64,000 bases of DNA, taken from positions 20,449 through 84,448 of the forward strand of contig JAFPZF010000082.1 of the NCBI GenBank assembly GCA_017417385.1, given 5' to 3'. Source of the DNA: Bacteroidales bacterium (GTDB taxonomy: Bacteria > Bacteroidota > Bacteroidia > Bacteroidales > Marinilabiliaceae). The position numbers and the translations under genes are program-made. The notes beneath the pieces were generated by a model. It was not told where the DNA came from, did not search any database, and worked only from the letters and a program-made list of their open reading frames with translations. This document shows positions 26,914 to 35,458 of this stretch, in pieces. How positions within the stretch are numbered: the stretch's first letter is position 1; each line of letters opens with the position of its first letter.

Positions 26914-29472
26914 CTACTCTTTCTCTATCTTCACCTGCTGACCGCTCTTGTCAAAACCGACTACGAAGGCTCCTCCGAATCCCGCAGCCCTTACTGCCGG
27001 GACGTCCTTCTCCGCCTCCGCCTGGGTCTTATACTTCCCGTAGTAGAATCTGTATAGCTTCTTCCCCGGTATCTGCATCTGGCTCACCTTGCTGGCGTCC
27101 GGCAACGCCGAGACATCTGGTCTCTTCGCCGACGCATGGAACTGTATCTTATACATCTGTATGTCGGGATTCTCCGCCTTCTCTGTCTTGGTCTCGACAC
27201 TGGCCTTCTCCCCTGCCCTTACTTCTGTCTTGGTCTCTTTCTTCCCTTCTCGTCCCCCTTCTCTCCCTTCTTTTTTCACTTCCTGACCGTTCGCCTTCTC
27301 TTCAACTTCTTTCTTTGTCGCTTTTCCTCCGTTCCTCTGGTTCTCTGCCGCGCCGACTTCTTTTTCGGCTTCCTCTACTTCCTCACTGACGCCTTTCGCG
27401 CTATTTCCTTCTTCTCGTTCCTCTCCGCCCTCGCCTTTCTTCTGGAGTGGGAACGTCCCGTCCTGATGCACGACAAACCTCTGCAGCGCCTTCTCGTATA
27501 GCGTCATCCCTCTCCTCCTCATAGTCAGGGCATCCTGCGCCTTGCGTACTGGCGCCGTCGCAGGGTCCACGTCCTTCACGAGGTCGAAATATCTCGCCCC
27601 CTTCATCTCGAGGTCTTCTATCTCCTTGGTCTCATACTCCCCGCCTAGTCGCTGGACGGCCGTGTCTATCTTCTTCTTATATATGGTGGCCTTCCTGTCC
27701 ATAGCGGTCGTCATGAGTATCCTCGCCGCTGTCGAATAGTCCCTCGCTGTCTTCTGCTTCTCGGGATTCTCTCTCAATGTCCCTGCCTCTATGTCTATCA
27801 ACTGTCCCCACGCCATCAGGCTGTCCTGCAGCTCTATCTCCTTCTGGTCCTTCTCGCTGAAGAGGGCCATGACGTCCTCGTCCTGCATATCCTTCACCTC
27901 CTTGAACACCACGTCTGAATACGTCGAGAAATTCTCTTTCTTCAGCCACTTCCCCCAGTCTATCGAGCTGCGCTTCTGTGTCTTCTCCCCAGCCGAGAGG
28001 CTTCTGTATTTCCCGCTCTTTATGAGCTCCTTGATTGTCTCTATCTCGTCGTTCTTCGCCGCCTCGGTCTTCTCGGCTATCTCGTCGTCGAGTGTGTATA
28101 GGCTCCTCTCTGTCCTGAGCAGTACTTGCAGCTTCTGATTTCTCTCTATCCCCGACGTGAGTTCCATGAACGCTTTCCTCTGATTTACCATGACTTGCAA
28201 GAGGCTGTCCTTCTCGGCCTTCGCCGCTACGACTTGTCTGTATGTCCGCGCCGCCCTCTGGCTCCGGAAATGCTCCCACTGTGTATACGTGAGGCTGTCG
28301 CATATCTGTAGTCTGAACGCTTCTTTTATGGCGACCTCGCCGCCTCCGACTTCCCTCCTCTGCTCTGTCGGCGCATCACTGACATCGCTGTCTATCGGCA
28401 TCTCCATCGCCGCCCGTATCTCCTCTGTCGTCTTCGCCGTGCTCCTGATGACGCTCTCGTCCCATACTATCTCATAGACGGTCAGGGTGTCACTGCTGTG
28501 TGTCTCCCTCCCGGATGCAAACCACGCCCTGTGCTTGTACTCGTCCGCGACGAACAGCAGGTCGTCATACGCCGAGTTGAACGGGACGCCCATGTTCTCT
28601 GGCTCCGAGAAGGTCCTGCTCTCCGGGTCGTATGTGCTCTTGTATATGTCATATCCACCCATTCCGCCCTCTCTGTTGGACGCGAAATATAGTGTCTGTC
28701 CGTCGGTCATGAGGACTGGCATCTTCTCCTCCCCGTCCTCCGACGTGGTCCCCTCGAGTAGCTGCATCTCGCCCCATCCGCCTATCAGCTTCTCCATCTT
28801 CCTGAGCCGCTCCTTCCCCTCGTCGTCCGCCATCGAGAAATATACGGCGTCCTTCCTCTCGGTCATGTACATTATTCCCTCGGGGTCTATGTCTGCCTCG
28901 AAAAATCTGCTGTTCTTGCTGACGGTGCCGACCTCTGCCGACGCTTTGTAGGCTGTCAATATCTCGCCCTTCGCTAGGTCTCGCTTCGTGACGGTCTTCA
29001 CCGCAAATATCTTGCTCGCTATGCGCTCCCCGCTCACTATGTCCTGGAGCCACTTCTCTGCCTTCGCCGATAGGACTACGTCCTTGCTCCCCTGTAGAAA
29101 CTTCTCTATCGACTGCTGAGCCTGCTCATACTCGAACATCAGCATCTGTGCCCTACCTATATATAGGTTGCAGTCGTTCTTCATGTAGTTCTTCATCTGG
29201 GCCATCTTCAACCTCCTGACGGCATCCGCCAAGTTCCGCCCGTCCATGGCCTCCGACACTCCCATCAGGTAGTTCGCCCGTGCCTCCTTCTCGTTCTCGA
29301 CGACTATTCCCTCCAACAACGTCCGCGCCTCGCCATATCGCTCCTCGCCTACGAGCTGCTGAGCCTTCGCTATCACCTCCCCTCGCGTCTGCGCCACCGC
29401 CTCGGCTAACCCGAATGCCAGCACAGCCACTATCATTATCGCTCTTGTCGCTATTATTTCTATCTGTCTCAT
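26914..29472 (-). CDS. Exported TPR / PD40 beta-propeller / SPOR-domain protein
   Basis: An 852-residue envelope protein. The signal peptide covers about 1-28 (ends AEAVAQ). TPR-like helices follow (about 30-150: AKAQQLVGEERYGEARTLLEG). A WD40-like PD40 region (about 185-350) contains LMTDGQTLYFASNREGGMGGYDIY. A long helical region and a Lys/Glu-rich low-complexity linker (about 690-765) lead to a C-terminal SPOR domain (about 772-850: YKIQFHASAKRPDV ... LYRFYYGKYKTQAEAEKDV ... GFGGAFVVGF). SPOR domains bind denuded peptidoglycan. This resembles the propeller proteins of Bacteroidetes envelopes (PorE-like) but with SPOR in place of OmpA. Its function is not known. Confidence 0.82.
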   Translation of the reverse strand: MRQIEIIATRAIMIVAVLAFGLAEAVAQTRGEVIAKAQQLVGEERYGEARTLLEGIVVENEKEARANYLMGVSEAMDGRNLADAVRRLKMAQMKNYMKNDCNLYIGRAQMLMFEYEQAQQSIEKFLQGSKDVVLSAKAEKWLQDIVSGERIASKIFAVKTVTKRDLAKGEILTAYKASAEVGTVSKNSRFFEADIDPEGIMYMTERKDAVYFSMADDEGKERLRKMEKLIGGWGEMQLLEGTTSEDGEEKMPVLMTDGQTLYFASNREGGMGGYDIYKSTYDPESRTFSEPENMGVPFNSAYDDLLFVADEYKHRAWFASGRETHSSDTLTVYEIVWDESVIRSTAKTTEEIRAAMEMPIDSDVSDAPTEQRREVGGGEVAIKEAFRLQICDSLTYTQWEHFRSQRAARTYRQVVAAKAEKDSLLQVMVNQRKAFMELTSGIERNQKLQVLLRTERSLYTLDDEIAEKTEAAKNDEIETIKELIKSGKYRSLSAGEKTQKRSSIDWGKWLKKENFSTYSDVVFKEVKDMQDEDVMALFSEKDQKEIELQDSLMAWGQLIDIEAGTLRENPEKQKTARDYSTAARILMTTAMDRKATIYKKKIDTAVQRLGGEYETKEIEDLEMKGARYFDLVKDVDPATAPVRKAQDALTMRRRGMTLYEKALQRFVVHQDGTFPLQKKGEGGEEREEGNSAKGVSEEVEEAEKEVGAAENQRNGGKATKKEVEEKANGQEVKKEGREGGREGKKETKTEVRAGEKASVETKTEKAENPDIQMYKIQFHASAKRPDVSALPDASKVSQMQIPGKKLYRFYYGKYKTQAEAEKDVPAVRAAGFGGAFVVGFDKSGQQVKIEKE

Positions 29473-29478
29473 TATCGC

Positions 29479-31269
29479 CTATTCGTATGATAGATGCGTA
29501 GCTACGTCCCTATATACCGTCAATATCTTCGACTTCGAGACGAAGCCCACATACTTCCAGTTATCCGTCACCGGCAAATTCCATGCCCCGCTCTCCTCGA
29601 ACTTGTTCATGACGGTTTCCATCGAGTCGTCTTTGGATATTATCGCCGGCGGGACGTTCATGATCTCTTTCACGAGCGTCTCGTCATACTTGGTATGGTC
29701 AAACATGATGTGACGTATGTCGTCCAGCACGACGACGCCTATCAGCTCGTCCTTCGCATTAACGACTGGGAACATGTTCCTGTGCGAGTTCGCTATGCTC
29801 CTGACGAGATCTCCTAACGTCGATGTGCCCCTCACCTTCGTGAAGTCTGTCTCTATCTCGTTGTCAAGATGCATGAGGGTCAAGACGTTCTTGTCTCTCT
29901 CGTGCGTCAAGAGCTCTCCCTTCTCCGCAAGAGGCTTGGTATATATGCTCTCCGGCTCAAAGAACGCCATCACGACGTGAGAGACTGTCGCTACTAGCAT
30001 CAAGGGGAGCAACAGCTCATAACCGTCTGTTATCTCGGCTATGAGGAAGATCGCCGTCATAGGCGCATGCATGACGCCAGCCATGACGCCAGCCATCCCG
30101 ACTAGCGTGAAGTTCGCTGTCGGTAGTCCCGCTATCCCTATGGCATTCAATACGCTCGAGAAGAAAAAGCCCGCCACGGCTCCCATGAACAACGATGGCG
30201 CAAAGGTTCCTCCGACGCCGCCCGCCGCAGTCGTCGACGCTGTCGCCACGGTCTTCAGGAGTAGCAGCAACCCGGCATACAGCAGGACGCCCATCTCCCC
30301 GTCGCCTATCAACATTGTCAACGGCGACCCCTGCAATATCTCTGTCGAACTGCCTCCCAACAAGACACTTATGGTACCGTAACCTTCTCCATACAGCGGC
30401 GGTAGCACGAATATCAATACGCCAAGCAACGCACTGCCTACCAGCCACCGCACCCACACGTTCTTCACGGCTCCGACTTTCTTCTCGGTCACCCACAGCG
30501 TCCGAGTGAACAATAGGGATACTAGCCCGGTGAACACGCCTAGCAACAGGTAATACGGCATGTTGTTCAGCGCAAACGGATGTATCTGGCTCTGGCTGAA
30601 CTCCACTCCGCTGCCTATGAACCAGTATGTTATCGCCGTCGCCGTCACCGCCGACGTCATCAGCGGCACCATCGACGCCATGGTCAGGTTCAACATCAAG
30701 ATCTCGAGCGTGAACACGACTCCAGCTATCGGCGCCTTGAATACTCCAGCTATGCCGCCCGCAGCTCCACACGCCATCAGCAACGTGACGGTCTTATAGT
30801 CGAGTTTGAACAGCTTGGCTATGTTAGACCCTATCCCAGCTCCTGTCAACGCAATAGGTGCCTCGGCTCCGACTGACCCGCCAAAACCTATGGTGAACGA
30901 ACTTGTTATTATTGATGAATATATGTGGTGCTTCTTCAGCGAACTCCCGGTCTGTGATATGGCATGCAATATCTGCGTGATGCCATGCCCGAGGTTCTGA
31001 CGTATCACATACCGCACAAGCAACAGGCTTATCATGATCCCTATCGGCGGCGCTATCATGACGAGCGCCCCATATTCTATCTCGCTCAGCCTGTATACGA
31101 GAAACTTCACCGCCGTGATCGCATGCTTCAGCACTACCGCCGCCAGACCACTCGACACTCCGACAAGTAGGCTCAACAGCATCACGAAGTAACGCTGGCC
31201 TATCCGCTCAGTCGCTATGCTGCTGATACGTATCGCTATCCCGCTCGCTATTTCTATTAGTTTAGACAT
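29479..31269 (-). CDS. ClC family chloride channel/antiporter with CBS pair
   Basis: 596 residues. The N-terminal about 430 residues are the ClC membrane core, with motifs GGSVGAEAPIALTGAGIGSN (gating-Glu region; usual G-K/R-E-G-P is G-A-E-A-P here, Glu kept) and GGVGGTFAPSLFMGA (GxFxP). The C-terminal about 150 residues hold two CBS domains, MFPVVNAKDELIGVVVLDD and NLPVTDNWKYVGFVSKSKI, which sense adenine nucleotides in relatives. It moves Cl- or F- across the inner membrane; channel or H+ antiporter mode cannot be told. Only 6 nt separate it from the SPOR-protein gene, which it precedes in transcription. Confidence 0.93.
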   Translation of the reverse strand: MSKLIEIASGIAIRISSIATERIGQRYFVMLLSLLVGVSSGLAAVVLKHAITAVKFLVYRLSEIEYGALVMIAPPIGIMISLLLVRYVIRQNLGHGITQILHAISQTGSSLKKHHIYSSIITSSFTIGFGGSVGAEAPIALTGAGIGSNIAKLFKLDYKTVTLLMACGAAGGIAGVFKAPIAGVVFTLEILMLNLTMASMVPLMTSAVTATAITYWFIGSGVEFSQSQIHPFALNNMPYYLLLGVFTGLVSLLFTRTLWVTEKKVGAVKNVWVRWLVGSALLGVLIFVLPPLYGEGYGTISVLLGGSSTEILQGSPLTMLIGDGEMGVLLYAGLLLLLKTVATASTTAAGGVGGTFAPSLFMGAVAGFFFSSVLNAIGIAGLPTANFTLVGMAGVMAGVMHAPMTAIFLIAEITDGYELLLPLMLVATVSHVVMAFFEPESIYTKPLAEKGELLTHERDKNVLTLMHLDNEIETDFTKVRGTSTLGDLVRSIANSHRNMFPVVNAKDELIGVVVLDDIRHIMFDHTKYDETLVKEIMNVPPAIISKDDSMETVMNKFEESGAWNLPVTDNWKYVGFVSKSKILTVYRDVATHLSYE

Positions 31270-31447
31270 CTCTCCAATCCAGGAGTCTCCACCCTTCTAT
31301 GGTAGTTCTAACCTACAAATTTACTCATTTTCTCTTTCCCTGCACTCCATGACTGCACTTTCCGCTATCTTCCGCCTTTTTTATATCGCTTCTTCTTTCC
31401 GCATCACTCCTTCTCTTCCCTTCTCCTCCCCTACCCCACGGGCATGA

Positions 31448-31476
31448 GAAAACCCACCAGCTTCACAGCTGATGGG
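31448..31476 (-). terminator. Terminator downstream of the fibronectin-type relic
   Basis: A 10-bp stem with one mismatch (31453-31462 with 31467-31476) followed on the minus strand by TTTTCTC. It separates the accessory stretch from the ClC gene. Confidence 0.65.
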
Positions 31477-31706
31477 TCGAAATCATTAAACCAAATAAAA
31501 CTCTAAAACTATGAAAAATCACCACCTTACACTATCCAATTTCCGTGCCAAACATCTTTAAACAAACCATCTTTCCCTCAACATCGCCCCCAATACATCA
31601 AAAAAAGCAGAGCGACACCATGTTTTTCCCTCGCAACTCTCGAAGACTATTCTTTGAAATGGTGGTGGGGTGCCCACCTCTCCACCATCGATGTGAAGCA
31701 CCTCCC
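31477..31706. other. Gene-free stretch between ClC gene region and relic
   Basis: No convincing gene. A 16-codon plus-strand frame (31511-31561, MKNHHLTLSNFRAKHL) lies next to the hairpin, but nothing supports its translation. Confidence 0.4.
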
Positions 31707-32206
31707 TTACTTATACACCCCCGACTCCGTGCCGTCGGCATAGACAATCTTCACTGCGTATGCGTATTTGTTGTTCAACTTGACGTCGGCATCGAGATAG
31801 GTGCGCTCCGTCGTCCTTGCCACGATGCGCAGATTGTCGTCGTTCTCTGCGCGGAAGAGTATGTACTCCGCTATGCCGCGCTTGCTATCTACTGTCCACG
31901 ACACATGGTTGCCCTTGTTGTCGTTGCGCCACTTTGTCTTCACCTTGTCCACAACCACTTCGTCTGTGTGGTAGTACGCCGACGAGAGACGCAAACTGTT
32001 GCCCGAGCGGTCTTGCGCAACTATGGCGTAGATATAATCTAGTCCGATGGTTGCTGTCTTGTCGTCATACGTATTCTGTACGTCGTTGAAGATGGCTATG
32101 GTGTCGTACTGCTCGGCTTGTGGCTCTTTGCGGAGCAGGTAGTGATGCACCCCGTCACGCATACCGCCGCGACCAGTGCCATAAGAATCATCAATCTGTT
32201 TCTCAT
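31707..32206 (-). pseudogene. Fibronectin type III fragment behind an out-of-frame lipoprotein signal
   Basis: The frame 31707-32162 encodes about 150 residues with two FN3-like halves (HHYLLRKEPQAEQYDTI ... YIYAIVAQDRSGNS, then SWTVDSKRGIAEYILFRAE ... YAYAVKIVYADGTESGVY). It has no signal peptide of its own. A different frame starting at 32206 encodes a strong lipoprotein signal (MRNRLMILMALVAAVCVTGC) but stops after 36 residues at 32096. The two frames overlap, as if one frameshift or a deletion separates signal and body. The frame of the FN3 part is open upstream to about 32216 without an ATG. I read it as a broken gene; a short independent lipoprotein peptide is the alternative. Confidence 0.55.
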
Positions 32207-32221
32207 TCTCTTTGTTTTATG

Positions 32222-33031
32222 TTAATGATTAGTATACTTTGAATTGTCTTGCTTATTATCACCGACACGTCGCCAATTGTTGTCATCGTCAGCTTCATAT
32301 TTATGTGGCTTCTGCACTTCTATAAAATGTCCATCATCGGAGATGTTATAGACGTGATATTCAGCATATTCATGCAAATTATTATAAGTATCTTCATCCA
32401 CTTCTTCTTTCCGCGCCCCATAATCCTCGTGTAGCACCTCCCATTGCGTTCTTTTACAGATTGTTATTTCAAAACTCTCATCGATATAACCTGACAATTC
32501 CAACCATTCGGGATCAAATTCGTCTTCCTCTAAATTACTATCATATCTCAATATAAAAAATGGTATCCTGTCTATACGAATTCCTTTTTTTGTGTACGTA
32601 TTGATAGTATAACATTGGTAATAATTTGGATCAGCAAGCGGGAATGTATAAACAACAACTATATAATCTTTGTAATCGAAACAGCCAAAAGTATATGTGC
32701 TGAACATAACACGATAGCTATCATGACGCAACACAAGTGAATCGGAATCCATACAATAATCGTATATCGGATTAGTCATATAGTATTGCAATGTTGTATC
32801 GCAATCAAATATAAATGGCAAATCAAGAACAATATATTCCCCTTTCATATCAATTGCTCCATCGTTAATTTTGATATTATATGGCAATTCTCCTTTAGCA
32901 TTTCTACATTCACTAAAAAACTCTTTCAAATATGCTTTATACTTCCCTTTTGGAATGCAATCGAAGGTTTGCGCTAAAGCACATATTGAGTATAGAAAGA
33001 TTATTACTAAACATGAAGTTATTCTTTTCAT
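32222..33031 (-). CDS. Hypothetical exported protein, AT-rich
   Basis: 269 residues with a signal peptide (MKRITSCLVIIFLYSICALAQ). I do not recognise the family. The mature part is rich in Tyr, Asp and Glu and ends in a charged tail (KYEADDDNNWRRVGDNKQDN). Base composition is clearly more AT-rich than the neighbouring housekeeping genes, and codon third positions differ, suggesting acquired DNA. Its ATG overlaps the stop of the upstream small gene by 4 nt (ATGA), so the two are translationally coupled. Confidence 0.75.
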   Translation of the reverse strand: MKRITSCLVIIFLYSICALAQTFDCIPKGKYKAYLKEFFSECRNAKGELPYNIKINDGAIDMKGEYIVLDLPFIFDCDTTLQYYMTNPIYDYCMDSDSLVLRHDSYRVMFSTYTFGCFDYKDYIVVVYTFPLADPNYYQCYTINTYTKKGIRIDRIPFFILRYDSNLEEDEFDPEWLELSGYIDESFEITICKRTQWEVLHEDYGARKEEVDEDTYNNLHEYAEYHVYNISDDGHFIEVQKPHKYEADDDNNWRRVGDNKQDNSKYTNH

Positions 33032-33267
33032 TTTCGCATATCATTTGGACACGCGACACCACTAAGACCATGTTTGCGTATCTCGGTTAATATATACTCT
33101 CGTGTATCAAAGCCACGAGTGCCCTTTATTTCTGTGTTGTGGATATATAGTCTATTAGTTTTGTTTATGCCATTATCTTGGATAATTGTTCCAACTTCCA
33201 TAAAATGATAGTAAAACAACTTCTTTTGCACATCAAAGCCTTTGCCATCAATAACAACAAAATGCAT
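33028..33267 (-). CDS. Small hypothetical protein coupled to the exported protein
   Basis: 79 residues, MHFVVIDGKGFDVQKKLF at the start and RKHGLSGVACPNDMRK at the end, without signal peptide or membrane segment. I do not recognise it. It is AT-rich like the gene it overlaps by ATGA. The frame is open for a few codons upstream of the ATG, and its start lies inside the tail of the degenerate frame at 33248. It may be the C-terminal piece of a larger protein that was joined here by recombination, or a small partner of the exported protein. Confidence 0.5.
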   Translation of the reverse strand: MHFVVIDGKGFDVQKKLFYYHFMEVGTIIQDNGINKTNRLYIHNTEIKGTRGFDTREYILTEIRKHGLSGVACPNDMRK

Positions 33268-33559
33268 GGTAGGCTCTACAGCCGCATATCGTATAAGTCT
33301 TCGATTTTATGCCTACCGGCATCGGCATCTGCCTGTTCTTGATTAGCTCTGCTATAGAGCTGATATACCGCCCAGCCGCCCTCATGTTCTCGACTGCCGC
33401 CAGTGCGCTCCCGACTCTGCCCTCTGCCTCATGCGACCAGTTCAGCGACGCCTCCACCTTCTCCGCCTCGTCAGACGAAGAAACGTTATTCGTGGACGAC
33501 CCTGCACACTCTACTCCCGTCATAGAAACGAGCAGCAGCAGTAATGTGCATTTTTTCAG
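33248..33559 (-). pseudogene. N-terminal fragment of a large exported protein
   Basis: A frame beginning CTG AAA AAA TGC (L-K-K-C) reads through a lipoprotein-type signal (TLLLLLVSMTGVEC), then about 60 plausible residues ending MPMPVGIKSKTYTI before losing sense at CGCRAYHAFCCY. No ATG precedes the signal; CTG may be a mutated start. The phrase MPVGIK..YTI resembles the N-terminal region of very large Bacteroidales surface proteins with fibronectin modules, by memory only. With the FN3 piece at 31707 it could be the two ends of one gene interrupted by the AT-rich pair. Confidence 0.4.
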
Positions 33560-34064
33560 TATCTTGTATTGTAGGTTTAATGCCCGCACCCGTAACAAGT
33601 GAAACTCGCCAACAAAATTATCATATTCCGCCGAATTATCGATGCGGTTTGCTGAATTTACTGCTGCCACTTCACGACCTCGCCACAACTTTGCTACGAC
33701 CACGTAGCAACGGTGTTCCGATCGTGCCACGACCGAGATGTAATAGCGTCTCTATTGGTTGCTATTCTGCACTATTTCGTACGAATATCGACTCTATTGC
33801 GCTATGTCGTCTGTATCTACCGAACACCATTGGAGTCAGTTGTGATATTAACCTTGCGATGCCAATCAATACCACAAGACAACGAGGTCGAATCTCAATG
33901 AATATGGGGCTCCTTCCTATCATTTCTGCCCCCTCCTTTCCCTCCATTCGTCTCCTCTCCACTCAAAATCTCCGAGTTTCTTCTCTCTTCACTTCCCCAC
34001 CCCATCAAACAAATAGCAGCCAGCCTTCCCCGAGACCAGCTGCCGCACGAATCCTTCCTTATTA
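33560..34064. other. Gene-free stretch in the accessory region
   Basis: No convincing gene on either strand. The frames present have no recognisable motif. Possibly decayed coding DNA. Confidence 0.4.
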
Positions 34065-34691
34065 CTACTCAGCCTTCTTTTCACATACTAATCGCAAAGA
34101 ACAACCATTACTTACTCCAAAACCTAGCCCAACATAATAACTATCCTCATCAAAGTAAAACTGGCGTCCACACTTTTCTTTTTGTATTGGGCTCTCCGTA
34201 GAACTCCAATAACAACCGCTCACCGCTACATTGAACACGGCATTTCCTCCTTTATGAACACAGCCAACTGCCGGCAAGAATATTGATTGCGACATACAGC
34301 TATCAACTTTAGAAGTCACCTTATAACCCTTAACTCCATTCAACTCGGCCCACTCCCAATTACACTTCTTAATCAACTCCTCCCACTCTGCCTGCGTCGG
34401 AACTCGCTTCACTACAGACTCCTGGACAACCTTCTCTGTTGCCGATGAAACTGAAATCCCTACTACACCTTCCTCCCTGACTGTATCTCCAAACTGACAA
34501 TAACTCCCCGCTTCACTAGGACTTGCCGAATTGTAATTCTTACTAGCCCAACATACAGAAAGACCCAGGTGTACGAAATCAGTCTCTGACAAACCTGTCA
34601 CTACTTTACGGTCTTCTACCGCCTCGTCTTCACACGAAACAATCATACACATGACAAGGATAAGCCATGTCCAAGAATACTTTGTTCTCAT
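34065..34691 (-). CDS. Lipoprotein with Fibrobacter-succinogenes-major-type domain
   Basis: 208 residues from MRTKYSWTWLILVMCMIVSC, a lipoprotein signal with Glu-Asp-Glu after Cys; an upstream in-frame extension is not needed. The body follows the fib_succ_major pattern common in Bacteroidales: FVHLGLSVCWASKNYNSASP, RVPTQAEWEELIKKCNWEW, LNGVKGYKVTS, IFLPAVGCVHKGG, GCYWSST and a final SLRLVCEKKAE. The function of this domain is not known; it is probably a surface lipoprotein. It follows a small HTH gene on the same strand with its own -7 box. Confidence 0.85.
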   Translation of the reverse strand: MRTKYSWTWLILVMCMIVSCEDEAVEDRKVVTGLSETDFVHLGLSVCWASKNYNSASPSEAGSYCQFGDTVREEGVVGISVSSATEKVVQESVVKRVPTQAEWEELIKKCNWEWAELNGVKGYKVTSKVDSCMSQSIFLPAVGCVHKGGNAVFNVAVSGCYWSSTESPIQKEKCGRQFYFDEDSYYVGLGFGVSNGCSLRLVCEKKAE

Positions 34692-34717
34692 TTTTTTACT
34701 TCTTTTCAATTCTCCTG

Positions 34718-34725
34718 CAAAGTTA
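34718..34725 (-). promoter_or_regulatory. -7 box before the lipoprotein gene
   Basis: TAACTTTG matches TAnnTTTG, 27 nt upstream of the start codon; a TTGG lies about 16 nt further upstream. Confidence 0.45.
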
Positions 34726-34794
34726 CCATCTTCCACTCTCTCCAACCATTCCTCCCCCGCAACGATTCTCCCACGTTTCGTAGCTATATTCTCA

Positions 34795-35058
34795 TCATTT
34801 CGTGGAACATTTTCCCACATCCGTCTGAAGCCTCTTGGAATACATATCGAAAAAGTCTACCCCGAGCGCCTTGCTTACTTTCATCAGCAACTCAGTATCT
34901 ATGCTCTCACGCTCATAGATGTTATAGATGTTGGACCTCTCGTAGTTCAACACCCTCGCAAACCAAGACGGACTCCTGCCCTGGCGCTCCATCTCGGCCT
35001 TTATCACCTTACCTATGTGTATCTTTTCTTCTGCATCCATGTGTCTCTTGCTTTTCAC
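34795..35058 (-). CDS. Small XRE-type HTH regulator (copy A)
   Basis: 87 residues, or 81 if it starts at the internal MDAEEK. A single helix-turn-helix domain fills most of the protein: HIGKVIKAEMERQGRSPSWF, ARVLNYERSNIYNIYERES, ELLMKVSKALGVDFFDMYSK. Such solitary HTH proteins are common in Bacteroidales. It is a paralogue of the protein at 58199-58456: both share HIG.xI..EMERQGR.P.W.A and the spacing SN.Y.I. The region just upstream (35097-35270) is a structured noncoding element that is also found upstream of the other copy, so gene and element look like one unit. Confidence 0.88.
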   Translation of the reverse strand: MKSKRHMDAEEKIHIGKVIKAEMERQGRSPSWFARVLNYERSNIYNIYERESIDTELLMKVSKALGVDFFDMYSKRLQTDVGKCSTK

Positions 35059-35096
35059 GTCTTCCCGACCCTTCTCCTAGCGCAAAAGAAAAGGCA

Positions 35097-35270
35097 TAAA
35101 CCGTTTCGTTTTGCTCGTTCAGTCACAGGCTCTGGTAAACCTCGCATCCAACAAGCACGAAACGGCTCACGCCTATGGACGTGAACCCTTCCGCTCGCTT
35201 ATTCTCGGATACTAAAATTTACCAGATTTTGTGACTTGAGAATAAGAGCGTCAAGCTCAGTATGTTACTA
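35097..35270. ncRNA. Structured conserved element A, upstream of HTH copy A
   Basis: About 170 nt of noncoding DNA with ordered blocks that recur at 58484-58670: GGCTCTGGTAAACC (35128-35141), AAGCACGAAACGGCTCACGCC (35153-35173 in part), GTGAACCC (35181-35188), CCGCTCGCTTATTC (35191-35204), AAAATTTACCAGATTTT (35214-35230), GAGAATAAGAGCGT (35238-35251). Potential helices: CCGTTTCGT/ACGAAACGG (35101/35157), AGTCACA/TGTGACT, TCTGGTAAA/TTTACCAGA, TCACG/CGTGA and CTTATTCTC/GAGAATAAG. The first and third cross, as in a pseudoknot. Either strand could be the RNA: on the minus strand it would be a 5' leader of the HTH gene. Confidence 0.6.
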
Positions 35271-35458
35271 CTTCTATTATCTTTATGTCTCCTCTATTTC
35301 AAATATTTACTTTATTATTTTTCAAGTATTTAGCCATTTAATCTACCTTCCAAATATTGCTATGCATCTATCACATCCTCGCCTTCATTCGTCTCCTCTT
35401 GCTTATTCTTCTCTCCTTCCGCCAACACAAATATACTAAAAATTCTTCCCTCCTCCCC
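35271..35458. other. T-rich spacer between element A and uvrB
   Basis: No gene or clear signal; short pyrimidine-rich spacer. Confidence 0.4.

Noticed and set aside
33762..33962. 66-codon minus-strand frame in the accessory gap
   Set aside because: No motif, no promoter box and poor codon bias; I cannot tell it from chance.
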